NCBI GenBank assembly: GCA_030123675.1
Contig: JASJYH010000008.1
Location: 1 to 50,414, forward strand
DNA length: 50,414 nt
Source of the DNA: Anaerolineae bacterium
Lineage (GTDB): Bacteria; Chloroflexota; Anaerolineae; Anaerolineales; Villigracilaceae
Direction of reading: 5' to 3'
This document shows positions 32,807 through 42,433 of this stretch, in pieces. The position numbers and the translations under genes were made by a program. A model generated the notes under the pieces. The model worked only from the letters and a program-made list of their open reading frames with translations, was not told the origin of the DNA and made no database searches. Within the stretch, counting starts at the first letter, position 1. Every line of letters begins with the position of its first letter.

Positions 32807-35800
32807 ATGGCTACTTATGCTATTGATCAATTGGCGTTAAGGCAGCATGGTAAAGATCTTCGCAATTTATCTCAACAAGAACGATATTTAAATCCAAATA
32901 TTGATTTAACAGATAACGAACTAAGAATTGTTAAATCTGACAATGATAGTACCCCCCCTAACAGGCACTTACAAGATTCCTTGCTAAATAAATACCCAGA
33001 AAGGGATAACGCCATACCTTTATCTGCTAATTTAATGCTTACCTTGGGAATACTTCATTGGAGAAAAAAAGATTTTAGTAAGGCATTAGAGCTTTTACAA
33101 GCAGCATTAAATATTGGAGCACCTTTGAAAGATAAATGGTTTTTTGCACAGTGTTTCAATGCAAAAGCACTTGTAATGACCGGAATGGGGAAAAATAATG
33201 ATGCAATCGATGCTTATAAAAAAACCCTTCAATTCGCGCCCGATCAGATTTTCATTTGGAATAATTTAGGAAATCTCTATTTTAAAATGGGTCAACCAGA
33301 TAAAGCTATTGAATCCTACATGAAAGCTCTGAAGCAAGATTCGGAGAATACCGTGAGCTGGAATGGGCTTGGAGATGTATACCAAGATGTTATGTCAACG
33401 GATGACGCGATCGAGGCCTATCAAAAAGCAATTCAGCTTGCACCAAAATTTGCTTATCCTTGGAATGGCCTTGGCGATGTTTATTCTAAAATAAATCAAT
33501 TTGATAAAGCCTTAAATGCTTATTCGAAAGCAATAAAGTTGAAAGAGGATTTTATTGAGCCCTGGATTAGTTCGGGAAAATTATTTATGGAGCAGGATCG
33601 TTTTAATGAAGCTGTAAATTCATGCCAAAAGGCAGCAGAGCTTGACCCCGAAAATGTTCAAGTATGGGTTAGTTTGGGCAATTTATATTTTAGTTATAGT
33701 CACTACGACGAGGCTATCGCAGCTTTCAACAGAGTAATTCAAATGAATTGTGGAACGGGGTTGATCTATCAAACCCTGGCCTCATCTTTTTTTGAAAAAA
33801 AGCAATTCGTTGAGGCGGTTTCCTTTTATCAAAAAAGCATTGGTCTACTGAAAAACAAAGTAGAGCAGGCAATAGTTTGGAACAAGCTAGGAGATACAAA
33901 GCGAAAACTGAATGCCTATGAAGATGCTTTAGATGCATACCGGACTGCTGACAAACTTTGTGAGCCAGGTTTTCTTTTTGATAGAAATACTTATAAAGGA
34001 AAAGACATCGAGGATAACGAGAAAGGAAATTTGCCAATGGACAAGAATCTGGCGACAACAATAGAAAAAGATAAAGAGCATATGGAAATAAGTCTAACTC
34101 AAAAAGAGAATGTAGTACCGACCCGTATCGAAAATACCAAGAAAGGAGACTCATTCATGAAGCTACATCCTTCCATTCTTGAAAGAATTAATGTTCATAA
34201 AGAAGGTTTGGTCTCATCTGATCAGCCAAATGAGAAAAAGATACTAATCAGCCTTCTAGATAAAGACAATGATGAAGAAGCACAGCTCGTTGAAAAAGAA
34301 AACGAGATGACGGTTAAGAGTGCCTATGAGTGGAGCGAATTGGGCAATCTTTACTTGAAAGCGGGATCATACGGTGATGCCATATCAGCCTACAAACATG
34401 CCATTGAATTGGCGCCAGAATTTGGCTGGGCATATAGCAATCTAGCCTTGACATACTATCGGCAAGGACAATATGAAGAAGCTGTTTCGCTTTACCTAAA
34501 AAGCATAGAATTATTCCGTACCAGCGAAGAGAAGGCAGTTACTTTAAATCGACTTGGTGATGCGTATCGGGGATTAAGTGATTATGACAATGCTATGCAG
34601 GTTTATCATGAGGCAGATCAGTATAGTGCCAATGAAGATGATTCTGATGAGCAGTCAGCTGATAACCCAGACACACATACTGAAGATTCTATTGTTGAAG
34701 AACCGGACGAGACTTTGAGTTTTGAAGAAACGCTTCAATCTGAACTTGAACCTGCTTCCGATGAAAATGAAACAGACGAACAACAAGATGAGATTTATGA
34801 AGAAAACCCAATGAATTTGGAAAATGATGACAATGAGAATAGTGCTCCTGAAGAGTCTCAATTGCTGGAGAGTGGTTGGTTACCAAATGATGATTCGGAA
34901 AACAAGAAGGTAGCTGATGAGGATCAAATTGAAAACGCCGAATTTGTTGCTATGCTCTCAAGCCTAACCAACGAAGATGAGGAATCCAACGATCAGCAAG
35001 AAATGACTTCCAAAACTGATTCAATGATTTCAGAAGAATCTGTCGAACCCAAAGAGAAAACTTCTGCAGAGTGGAACGAACTAGGAAAAATGTATCTGAC
35101 GAAAAGTTTATACGACGAAGCCATCTCAGCTTATCAAAAAGCAATCGATGCTACACCTGGTTTTTCTTGGTCGTTTATAAATAATCTTGCAATGGCCTAC
35201 TATGGAAAAGGGAAATATGATCAAGTCACTTCTCTATATTCGGAACATACAGGTACCCAACATGAAACCGAAGAAGCTGATCTCGTTGATGTAAATCTCG
35301 AGGGCAAGGACGGATTCGAATCAAACGAATCGGAGCATGAACAGGAAGTTGTTGATGAGACCGAGCTTGAAATGGATGCCATCGAGACCACAGCAGATTT
35401 AGAAGGATCTGAGGCCAAATTCGAAGAAGATAAAATCAAATTTGAAAATGAGCTCGTTGAGTTTTCCGACTTAGAGGCAGAGGATGTTCAGGAGAAAGTT
35501 CAAGGAAGTAATTTGGATCCAGATGAAATAAATTCAGTTGAAGCAAGTTTGGGAGAGGAACCAGAAGCGCAGCTTGTTGAGCAAGAGCAGGAGATGACAG
35601 TTAAGAGCGCCTATGAGTGGAGTGAAATGGGCAATCTTTACTTGAAAGCTGGATCCTACAACGATGCTATAGCAGCCTACAAAAAGGCAATTGAATTAGC
35701 ACCAGAGTTTGGTTGGGCATACAGCAATCTAGCTTTGGCGTATTATCGCCAGGGCCAATATAAGGAAGCTGTATTATTATACCGAAAGAGTATTGATTTG

Positions 35801-35971
35801 TTCCGCACCAAGGAAGAGAAGGCGGTTTCCTGGAATCGTTTAGGCAATGCATACAGACGATCCAACGATCATCAAAGCGCTATGAAAGCATATCGTACCG
35901 CAGATAAACTCAGCATGAATTCAAGCTCACTGCTTTCTCGCACCCGTCTGGTTTTGATGAATAATGAGTAA
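32807..35971 (+). CDS. Giant acidic TPR-repeat protein
   Basis: 1054 residues with a strong AAGGAGATAT ribosome-binding site. Residues 60-385 hold about nine or ten TPR units, such as IFIWNNLGNLYFKMGQPDKA. A linker (about 390-500) is followed by a TPR block, an acidic low-complexity linker rich in Glu, Asp and Ser (about 605-755), a single TPR pair, a second acidic linker (about 815-920) and a final TPR block. The blocks at 34277-34633 and 35564-35920 are near copies. No enzymatic motif, signal peptide or membrane span is seen. It is probably a scaffold acted on by the upstream NTPase. Confidence 0.85.
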   Translation: MATYAIDQLALRQHGKDLRNLSQQERYLNPNIDLTDNELRIVKSDNDSTPPNRHLQDSLLNKYPERDNAIPLSANLMLTLGILHWRKKDFSKALELLQAALNIGAPLKDKWFFAQCFNAKALVMTGMGKNNDAIDAYKKTLQFAPDQIFIWNNLGNLYFKMGQPDKAIESYMKALKQDSENTVSWNGLGDVYQDVMSTDDAIEAYQKAIQLAPKFAYPWNGLGDVYSKINQFDKALNAYSKAIKLKEDFIEPWISSGKLFMEQDRFNEAVNSCQKAAELDPENVQVWVSLGNLYFSYSHYDEAIAAFNRVIQMNCGTGLIYQTLASSFFEKKQFVEAVSFYQKSIGLLKNKVEQAIVWNKLGDTKRKLNAYEDALDAYRTADKLCEPGFLFDRNTYKGKDIEDNEKGNLPMDKNLATTIEKDKEHMEISLTQKENVVPTRIENTKKGDSFMKLHPSILERINVHKEGLVSSDQPNEKKILISLLDKDNDEEAQLVEKENEMTVKSAYEWSELGNLYLKAGSYGDAISAYKHAIELAPEFGWAYSNLALTYYRQGQYEEAVSLYLKSIELFRTSEEKAVTLNRLGDAYRGLSDYDNAMQVYHEADQYSANEDDSDEQSADNPDTHTEDSIVEEPDETLSFEETLQSELEPASDENETDEQQDEIYEENPMNLENDDNENSAPEESQLLESGWLPNDDSENKKVADEDQIENAEFVAMLSSLTNEDEESNDQQEMTSKTDSMISEESVEPKEKTSAEWNELGKMYLTKSLYDEAISAYQKAIDATPGFSWSFINNLAMAYYGKGKYDQVTSLYSEHTGTQHETEEADLVDVNLEGKDGFESNESEHEQEVVDETELEMDAIETTADLEGSEAKFEEDKIKFENELVEFSDLEAEDVQEKVQGSNLDPDEINSVEASLGEEPEAQLVEQEQEMTVKSAYEWSEMGNLYLKAGSYNDAIAAYKKAIELAPEFGWAYSNLALAYYRQGQYKEAVLLYRKSIDLFRTKEEKAVSWNRLGNAYRRSNDHQSAMKAYRTADKLSMNSSSLLSRTRLVLMNNE
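34277..34633 (+). repeat. Internal repeat unit A of the giant TPR gene
   Basis: 119 codons starting EAQLVEKENEMTVKSAYEWS; aligned without gaps to 35564-35920, about three-quarters of residues match by eye. Confidence 0.8.
35564..35920 (+). repeat. Internal repeat unit B of the giant TPR gene
   Basis: 119 codons starting EAQLVEQEQEMTVKSAYEWS; the partner copy of 34277-34633. Changes lie mostly at surface positions of the TPR helices. Confidence 0.8.
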
Positions 35972-36197
35972 TGTATAGCATTTGAACGGTCCTAGGGAAC
36001 TTTAAAATTGTAGCGTGGTGGTAGCGACTTTTGCGATGAATAAATTTCCCGGTCAGGCGTCAATTTGCAGATACCGTTGCACTTCTTTCGCTCGCGCGAC
36101 ATCCATTTGGTGATGACAAAACCAAAAGACCTCAATTAAAGCTTTTGCTTTTGAATTTAGGAAACATAAATATTTAAATCCAAAGAGGTAGTCCCCT

Positions 36198-37928
36198 ATG
36201 AATGAGCATTTGATCTGGAACGAATTAGGAAATATTAATTCCAAAATGGGCAATATTGATAAAGCGATGGAATCTTTTCAAAAAGCAATTGAAATAGAAT
36301 CTGCTTTTGGGCTCTCATTTAACAATTTGGGCATATGCTACCAAATGAAAGAAAAATACCCTGAAGCAATCTTGCTTTATCAGAAAAGCCTTGACCTTTT
36401 AATAAATGATAAAGAAAGTGCATTAGTGTGGAAGCGTATGGGTGAGGCATATGCCAGTATAGGTGATTATGCCAGGTCATTAGATGCGTATCAAAACTCG
36501 AATGATTTAATAAGCAAAACAGCTCAAGATAAGCAATCAGATTCTTCGTGGCAAGAATATGATGAAAATGAATTAAAAATATGGTTGCAAAAGATTGAGA
36601 CGAATGCCTCCTCAAAGATAGAGACAATTGGTAGTGATCCAATTTTAGAAGAAAATACAATTAACGCCTCAACCTTAACAAATTTAGAGATCGATTTAGG
36701 CGGGCCTGAAAGTGATTCCGCAATCGAAAACGAAAATGATAGTGAGGAAACCGTTTCGGAGCTAGCTGAGGAAAGCATCGAAGATGACGAGCCTGAAATT
36801 GATGAAATTTCTTTGGATGAACCCGCAAGTGATGAACATGAAAAAATAGATGATGATGAGCAAACTGCCTTGGAATGGCATAAATTGGATTCCAACGAAT
36901 CGCCAAAAGTTGAAGAGTATTCTGTTGGGGAGTCTAACAATGAATATTATGCAGCTCCAAGTGAAGATGATAATAATACAAGTACGATTTCACCGCTCTT
37001 GAAAAGGCCCCGATTGCCAATTAGGCTTGCTGAGCAACCCAAAGATATTGCGGTCTGGCCAAAATTTTTATCCAAAAAAGATCCCTGGTTCGAAAATAAT
37101 AATAGTGAGGTCGAAGTGATTGAGCATGAAGACCTCCAGCCTGAAAACGAAAAACACTTTGATAAGTTAGCTGGGGTAGAAGTTTCAGAAGAAATTATCG
37201 AACCGAGTGAGAATAATTTTACTCAGGAAAAAAGCGAATTGTCTTTTCAAACTTCACAGGAAGGTGATTTGAACGAAGTCGCTGAGATTGTCGATGAACC
37301 ATCAGCAGATAGAAAAAATGGGAGCGATGAGATTCCTGCAGCGGTTGAAATTTACGAAAAAATTACGCAACAAGTTCCAACAAATGACAAAGCTTGGGAT
37401 AAATTGGGAAATCTTTATAAAGACATGGGTCGCTACGATAAAGCAAAGGCGGCATATGAAAAGGCAGTATCTATTTCCAACAAACAGCCGATATATCAAT
37501 ATCATTTGGGATTGGTCTATTCAGCTCAAAATCAATATGAGTACGCCCTTTCAATTTTTCAGGGTATTGTTGAATTAGATCCAAAGTATATTTTGGCACA
37601 TTGTGCATTGGCTGGCTGTTATCGCAGACTTAAGCTGGAAAGTGATCTTGAAGAGCACATAAATATTGCCCGCCCACATATGCTATCTGAAAGCGAATAT
37701 AATCGGGCCTGTTTTGAGTCAATAAGTGGAAATACCGATGATGCAATTCACCTGTTAGGAATCGCGCTAGAAAACGAACAAACCACAATCGAATGGATAA
37801 TAGTTGATCCGGACCTTGATTTTATTCGGGACGATCCACGCTTTCGGGCCCTGATAGGTCAGGTTGAAATCGAAGATGCAGAGGTTGCCGAGGAAAAGGA
37901 AGAATTTTCGGCAGCGGGAATTAATTAA
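36198..37928 (+). CDS. Second acidic TPR-repeat protein
   Basis: 576 residues, with AAAGAGGTAG before the ATG. An N-terminal TPR block (residues 1-105, LIWNELGNINSKMGNIDKAM) is followed by a long acidic, Glu/Asp/Ser-rich linker (about 110-385). A second TPR block (about 390-500) holds KAWDKLGNLYKDMGRYDKAK, and the end reads DLDFIRDDPRFRALIGQVEI. That end, 'DPDLDFIRDDPRF', is common at the C-terminus of TPR proteins in signalling ATPases. Its order (TPR, acidic linker, TPR) mirrors the gene upstream. It converges with the HAD gene, with a 4-bp overlap. Confidence 0.83.
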   Translation: MNEHLIWNELGNINSKMGNIDKAMESFQKAIEIESAFGLSFNNLGICYQMKEKYPEAILLYQKSLDLLINDKESALVWKRMGEAYASIGDYARSLDAYQNSNDLISKTAQDKQSDSSWQEYDENELKIWLQKIETNASSKIETIGSDPILEENTINASTLTNLEIDLGGPESDSAIENENDSEETVSELAEESIEDDEPEIDEISLDEPASDEHEKIDDDEQTALEWHKLDSNESPKVEEYSVGESNNEYYAAPSEDDNNTSTISPLLKRPRLPIRLAEQPKDIAVWPKFLSKKDPWFENNNSEVEVIEHEDLQPENEKHFDKLAGVEVSEEIIEPSENNFTQEKSELSFQTSQEGDLNEVAEIVDEPSADRKNGSDEIPAAVEIYEKITQQVPTNDKAWDKLGNLYKDMGRYDKAKAAYEKAVSISNKQPIYQYHLGLVYSAQNQYEYALSIFQGIVELDPKYILAHCALAGCYRRLKLESDLEEHINIARPHMLSESEYNRACFESISGNTDDAIHLLGIALENEQTTIEWIIVDPDLDFIRDDPRFRALIGQVEIEDAEVAEEKEEFSAAGIN

Positions 37929-38647
37929 GATTCAATCAGCCCAATCAACTGGGTGAATGAGCTGATTACTGGACAATCTGGTTCGAGAAAGAGTCCCTTT
38001 GGGTCGTAGAGAACAGGTTGAAGTCCGGCATCGCGCGCGCCCACCACATCCGCAAAATAATTATCCCCAACGTAGATTGCATATTCTGATTTTGTTTTTG
38101 CCATCTTAACAGCATGATTAAAAATTCGAGGATCAGGCTTCCATGATTTAACTTCTCCACCAGCAAGAGAAAAGTGTATATAATCTTGCAATCCAAGTTC
38201 TTCAATCTCATCTTTATAGGGTTTGTCACGATTTGAAACAACTCCAATAGTTAAACCTGTGTCTTTCAACCTCGTTAAAACATCAAATGTTTCTTCAGGC
38301 AATCGGGCTTGCGGTCTGTAATTCTCACGCATATACGTAGTTACTTTTGGGCTGATTTCGTCTATGAAAGAGGCTGGGCATCCTAATGCTATTAATCTGC
38401 GATACCCAAAGCTGTACCAAAACCCCTCTTCATTGCCATTGAATTTCCTTCGATCAGCTTCTATTTCAGGGGAGCTGGCAAAGTAATAATGTTCCCAAAT
38501 CGCAGCGCGGCGGCGGTCTTCCTCAGTTAATGACAATCCCAGGCTGGCGGCGTGGTCAGTAAAAACCTCCCCGCCTGAGGGGAGGTTGTGTCGGAGTGTG
38601 CCGTCAAAGTCAAACAGAATTGCCTTGGTGCCATTTGCCGATAGCAT
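37925..38647 (-). CDS. HAD-superfamily hydrolase
   Basis: A 240-residue phosphatase-like protein. Motif I is LFDFDGTLRHN, motif II is VVSNRDKP, motif III lies around GEVKSWKPDPRIF and motif IV is YVGDNYFADVVGARDAG. All four HAD signatures are present, so hydrolysis of a phosphomonoester such as phosphoglycolate or a nucleotide is plausible; the substrate is undetermined. Its start overlaps the moaA stop by one base, so the two are co-translated, though no pathway link is evident. Confidence 0.87.
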   Translation of the reverse strand: MLSANGTKAILFDFDGTLRHNLPSGGEVFTDHAASLGLSLTEEDRRRAAIWEHYYFASSPEIEADRRKFNGNEEGFWYSFGYRRLIALGCPASFIDEISPKVTTYMRENYRPQARLPEETFDVLTRLKDTGLTIGVVSNRDKPYKDEIEELGLQDYIHFSLAGGEVKSWKPDPRIFNHAVKMAKTKSEYAIYVGDNYFADVVGARDAGLQPVLYDPKGLFLEPDCPVISSFTQLIGLIES

Positions 38648-39627
38648 TAACCGCCTATCTCATTCATCGCTCTATTTAACGGAATGACCCCTTGCGCTAA
38701 ACCGTGGCCCCATGGCTTTTCCCAGATACCACCTAAAATAATATGTTGGAGTTCATCTAATGTAGCGCCCTCACGTAAGGGAGTGAGTAAGTCCACTTCC
38801 TTCTCACGTAAGAGACACAAGCGCAGTCGGCCATCGGCTGTTAAGCGTGCGCGTGTGCAAGAGGCACAGAATGGATTCGTAACCGACGAAATAAATCCTA
38901 CATCACCTTTTCCATTTGGTAAGCGAAAGAGACGTGCTTCACCGTCTAGTTTGCCATCGTTGGCTATTTCCATCGGACCCATTACATTTTCAATGCGTTC
39001 CTGTATTTCGGCCGCGGTAGTGATCTGTCCGGTTTGGATGTCTGTCGCTTCGGCGAAGGGCATCATCTCGATGAATCGAACCTGCCAGGGATGTTCAATT
39101 GTAAGGCGGGCAAGGTCAACAACATCTGATTCATTGTAACCTTTGACCACGACTGCGTTGAGTTTTACCGGAGTGAGGCCGGCTTTTTCTGCTGCTATAA
39201 TTCCGTTCCAGACGTCTTCGAGCTTGCCCCAACGTGTTAGGCGCTTGAATTTTTCAGGGTCGAGAGTGTCGATCGAAATGTTGACCCTTTGAAGGCCGGC
39301 CTCAGCCAATGGCTTTGCCAATTTAGAGAGCAGCAGGCCGTTGGTAGTCATTGAGAGGTAGTCAATGCCATCTGTGTTGGCAATGCCACGAACGATATCA
39401 ACAATATTCTTGCGGACGGTTGGTTCACCTCCGGTTAGCCGAATTTTGTCGAAGCCTAATTTTGCGAACAATTTGGTTAGCAGCAGGATCTCATCATCCT
39501 GCATAAGGTCAGCATTTGGTTTAAATGTCTGATCTTCTGACATACAGTAAACACAACGAAGATTACAGTGATCTGTCAGGCTAATGCGTAAATAGTGGAT
39601 ATTTCGTCCAAAACGGTCTGTTGCCAT
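38647..39627 (-). CDS. moaA: GTP 3',8-cyclase MoaA (molybdenum cofactor biosynthesis)
   Basis: Radical-SAM enzyme making the first intermediate of the molybdenum cofactor from GTP. The 326-residue protein has the SAM cluster motif CNLRCVYC (Cys21, Cys25, Cys28), the GGEPTVRKN stretch and the second cluster ligands NPFCASC with a later LRLCLL. It ends with Gly-Gly, which is needed in MoaA for GTP rearrangement. All key residues are in place. No other moa/mog gene is in the window. Confidence 0.95.
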   Translation of the reverse strand: MATDRFGRNIHYLRISLTDHCNLRCVYCMSEDQTFKPNADLMQDDEILLLTKLFAKLGFDKIRLTGGEPTVRKNIVDIVRGIANTDGIDYLSMTTNGLLLSKLAKPLAEAGLQRVNISIDTLDPEKFKRLTRWGKLEDVWNGIIAAEKAGLTPVKLNAVVVKGYNESDVVDLARLTIEHPWQVRFIEMMPFAEATDIQTGQITTAAEIQERIENVMGPMEIANDGKLDGEARLFRLPNGKGDVGFISSVTNPFCASCTRARLTADGRLRLCLLREKEVDLLTPLREGATLDELQHIILGGIWEKPWGHGLAQGVIPLNRAMNEIGG

Positions 39628-39759
39628 TATATGTACTCATTTAAAGTATAACAAAATTATTATAATACCTTGCACGCAATTGACTATGTGATTTAGCCAT
39701 GCTATCATCCATATAGATTATTTTATTATAATGGGTTTTCATTTAAGGAGGTATTTATT

Positions 39760-40842
39760 ATGAGTGCTGAATTTATTTTTCGTATTATTGGCATGCTAAT
39801 CTTTGCATTATTGGGTGGCTATTGGGGGGGCAGAGCGGGTTTATTTGCAAACGACGCAATAAATTATTTTTACGTCTTTGGTCTTGTGGGTGCATTGGTA
39901 GGTCTGATATTGACGCCTTATCTTACAAACCGTCCAATTAAGGCAATCCGTTCTGCGCTCGGTCAACTCTCTGCCGAAACCCTTTTTGCAGGCCTAACAG
40001 GATTAGTGGTCGGTTTGTTGATTGCGGCCTTGTCGGCTTTCCCACTTTCATTGTTGCCAGATCCGTTTGGTAGTGTGCTGCCTTTTGTTGGCGTAGTCTT
40101 GTTTGGATACCTCTCTGTTTCGTTGTTTGTGATGCGCCAGGGTGATATTATGAGCTTACTCAGTGCCCTGAGTGGACGTGGCGGAAATGGCGGTGGGTCC
40201 ACATCTTGGACAAACCTGAATCGCACTATCTTACTAGATACCAGTGTCATCATCGATGGACGTGTCTCCGATATCGCCAAGACCAGTTTTCTGCCTGGCA
40301 CCTTACTAATTCCACGCTTTGTTCTCAATGAACTACAATACATCGCTGACTCCCCGGATGGCTTGCGCCGTCAGCGTGGCCGCCGCGGTATGGAAATACT
40401 GGCTGAATTGCAGAAACAACCAAACATTTTGACCCGCATCAGTGATATTGATGTCGACGGCATGCGCGATGTGGACGATAAACTTGTAGTTTTGGCGAGA
40501 CAACTGAAGTGTCCGATTCTTACCAATGATTATAATTTAAATCGCGTGGCTGAATTACAAGGGGTCACAATCTTGAACATCAACGAACTTGCCAATGCAG
40601 TCAAATCGGTGGTATTACCAGGCGAGATTCTGCGAATTAACGTCATACAGGAAGGCAAGGAACGTGATCAGGGCGTCGGTTATATGGACGATGGCACGAT
40701 GGTTGTAGTTGAAAACGGCCGTGAGTTTATAGGTGAATACCAGGAAGTAGGCGTTACCAAAGTGCTGCAAACTGCCGCTGGACGGATGATCTTTGCCCGA
40801 GTAGAAGAAGGCCAAAAGAACGAAGGGACCAAAGAAAAATAA
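39760..40842 (+). CDS. Membrane PIN/TRAM-domain protein (YacL-like)
   Basis: A 360-residue protein. Four hydrophobic spans occupy residues 1-125. A PIN nuclease domain (about 150-280) has LLDTSVIIDGRVSDIAKTSF, FVLNELQYIADS, DVDDKLVVLARQL and LTNDYNLNRVAE, supplying the four acidic residues. A TRAM domain (about 285-350) ends the chain (GEILRINVIQEGKERDQGVG). Relatives (YacL/PilT-N type) sit near cysS and ispD in many bacteria. RNA cleavage at the membrane is predicted but unproven. AAGGAGG precedes the start. Confidence 0.9.
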   Translation: MSAEFIFRIIGMLIFALLGGYWGGRAGLFANDAINYFYVFGLVGALVGLILTPYLTNRPIKAIRSALGQLSAETLFAGLTGLVVGLLIAALSAFPLSLLPDPFGSVLPFVGVVLFGYLSVSLFVMRQGDIMSLLSALSGRGGNGGGSTSWTNLNRTILLDTSVIIDGRVSDIAKTSFLPGTLLIPRFVLNELQYIADSPDGLRRQRGRRGMEILAELQKQPNILTRISDIDVDGMRDVDDKLVVLARQLKCPILTNDYNLNRVAELQGVTILNINELANAVKSVVLPGEILRINVIQEGKERDQGVGYMDDGTMVVVENGREFIGEYQEVGVTKVLQTAAGRMIFARVEEGQKNEGTKEK

Positions 40843-40846
40843 AATA

Positions 40847-40941
40847 CAGGATGCCCTATGCTACTACTCTCAGATCCAGAGAGAATTGTATGGTATCCTG
40901 CGTGCCGATCACTGCCTCCCGTTTGTTGCTGGAAGACGCAG
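40847..40941 (+). promoter_or_regulatory. Structured leader upstream of cysS
   Basis: CAGGATGCC (40847-40855) can pair with GGTATCCTG (40892-40900), enclosing a CTCTC/GAGAG hairpin (40867-40871 with 40879-40883). CTGCGT (40898-40903) can pair with ACGCAG (40936-40941). No T-box signature or known riboswitch core was recognised. The region may be a remnant or an RNA leader. Confidence 0.3.
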
Positions 40942-41035
40942 AAGATAGAAATGCGCACTCCATACGTTAGTCTGCGGGTTGGCCTGCTTTGCGACGATTT
41001 ACCAGCGCCTGTTCATCGGAATGAAAAGGGATTTT

Positions 41036-42433
41036 ATGCTTCGCGTATATAACACAATCACTCATAAAAAAGAAAAATTTGAGACCCTCGAACCAAACAC
41101 TGTCAAAATGTATGTTTGTGGGGTCACTGTTTATAACGATGCGCATGTCGGGCATGCCATGTCGGCGCTAGTTTTTGATATTATTCGGCGCTATCTTGAA
41201 TATCGTGGCTATAAAGTCAACCATGTAATGAATTACACAGACGTAGATGACAAGATCATCGCACGCGCCAAAAAACTTGGTAAAGACCCACTTAAACTGG
41301 CTGAGCACTATATCAAAGATTATGCTCAGAATTTGGCCGACCTCAACATTCTACCTGCCACTTCAAACCCGCGCGTAAGCAATACCATCGACCTCATCGT
41401 TGAGTTTGTACAGGGTTTGATCAACAAAGGGTACGCTTACGCTGCCAAAAATGGCGATGTATACTTCCGGGTTGATAAAGACAAAGATTATGGACGGCTC
41501 TCTCGACGCAAGCTTGAAGATATGCAGGCTGGCGTGCGTATCGAGATTGGCCAAGAGAAGGAAAACCCGCTTGATTTTGCCCTGTGGAAAGCCGCCAAGC
41601 CCGGTGAGATCTTTTGGGAGAGCCCTTGGGGTAAAGGCCGCCCTGGCTGGCATATCGAGTGCTCGGCTATGAACCTAGCCGAATTCGGCGAGCAGATTGA
41701 CATCCACGGTGGCGGCAACGACCTTGTCTTCCCGCACCACGAGAATGAGATTGCCCAATCCGAATCTTATACCGGGTTGGAATTAGCCCGCTACTGGATT
41801 CACAACGGTATGCTGCAACTTGGCAACCAAAAGATGTCCAAATCGGTGGGCAACATTATCAGCATCAACGAATTCTTAGAAGAGCGTGATGCGGACGTGA
41901 TGCGCATGCTGATATTAAGTGGGGCTTATCGTGCGCCACTCACCTTCACGGATGAGACACTGGACGCTGCCGAAAGGGGACTCGAGCGCCTCAAATCTGG
42001 ATTTCGGCCTGCTCTGCCCAACGCAAAGAGAATCCCAGCTGACGGCAGGTCTAAGCTCACAACTCAAGCCGAGTCTACAACTCAAGCCTTCACCGACACA
42101 ATGGACGACGACTTCAACACAGCTGGTGCATTGGCCCCGCTGTACGAACTAGTCAAAGCCATCAACACTGCTCGAGATCAGAATGCCTCTGACGAGCAGC
42201 TCGCTCCGCCACAAGCCACGCTACGTGAACTAACAGGCGTACTTGGCCTTCGTTTGGCTGAAAAGACCGGCGCGGGTGGTGCCGACAAGTTTATCGATTT
42301 GCTGGTCGAAGTGCGAACAGAAGTGCGTGCACAGAAGTTGTGGTCGCTCTCTGATGTGATTCGCGACAAACTCAAAGAACTGGGTGTAACCATTGAAGAC
42401 AGCAAAGATGGTACCGCTTGGCGCTGGGGATAG
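41036..42433 (+). CDS. cysS: Cysteinyl-tRNA synthetase
   Basis: Class I synthetase charging tRNA-Cys. From ATG 41036 the protein is 465 residues and starts MLRVYNTITHKKEKFETLEP. The zinc ligand Cys28 lies in YVCGVTVYND, the HIGH motif is HVGHA (37-41), a second zinc region reads GWHIECSAM with the HGGGNDLVFPHHENE stretch, and KMSKSVGN is intact. An AAGGG 6 bp before the ATG supports this start; further upstream ATGs would add 5 to 19 unrelated residues. The PIN/TRAM-cysS order is often conserved. Confidence 0.95.
   Translation: MLRVYNTITHKKEKFETLEPNTVKMYVCGVTVYNDAHVGHAMSALVFDIIRRYLEYRGYKVNHVMNYTDVDDKIIARAKKLGKDPLKLAEHYIKDYAQNLADLNILPATSNPRVSNTIDLIVEFVQGLINKGYAYAAKNGDVYFRVDKDKDYGRLSRRKLEDMQAGVRIEIGQEKENPLDFALWKAAKPGEIFWESPWGKGRPGWHIECSAMNLAEFGEQIDIHGGGNDLVFPHHENEIAQSESYTGLELARYWIHNGMLQLGNQKMSKSVGNIISINEFLEERDADVMRMLILSGAYRAPLTFTDETLDAAERGLERLKSGFRPALPNAKRIPADGRSKLTTQAESTTQAFTDTMDDDFNTAGALAPLYELVKAINTARDQNASDEQLAPPQATLRELTGVLGLRLAEKTGAGGADKFIDLLVEVRTEVRAQKLWSLSDVIRDKLKELGVTIEDSKDGTAWRWG

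Noticed and set aside
36053-36253. Minus-strand 66-codon frame between the TPR genes
   Set aside because: It overlaps the start of the second TPR gene, lacks a ribosome-binding site, and its C-terminal text (MDVARAKEVQRYLQIDA) matches no family I know.
32807-37928. Repetitive sequence as a possible CRISPR or tandem-repeat array
   Set aside because: The repeats are protein-coding TPR units with codon-level divergence, not short identical repeats with spacers.
40843-41035. T-box riboswitch upstream of cysS
   Set aside because: No AGGGTGG-type conserved T-box sequence or specifier-loop architecture could be found.
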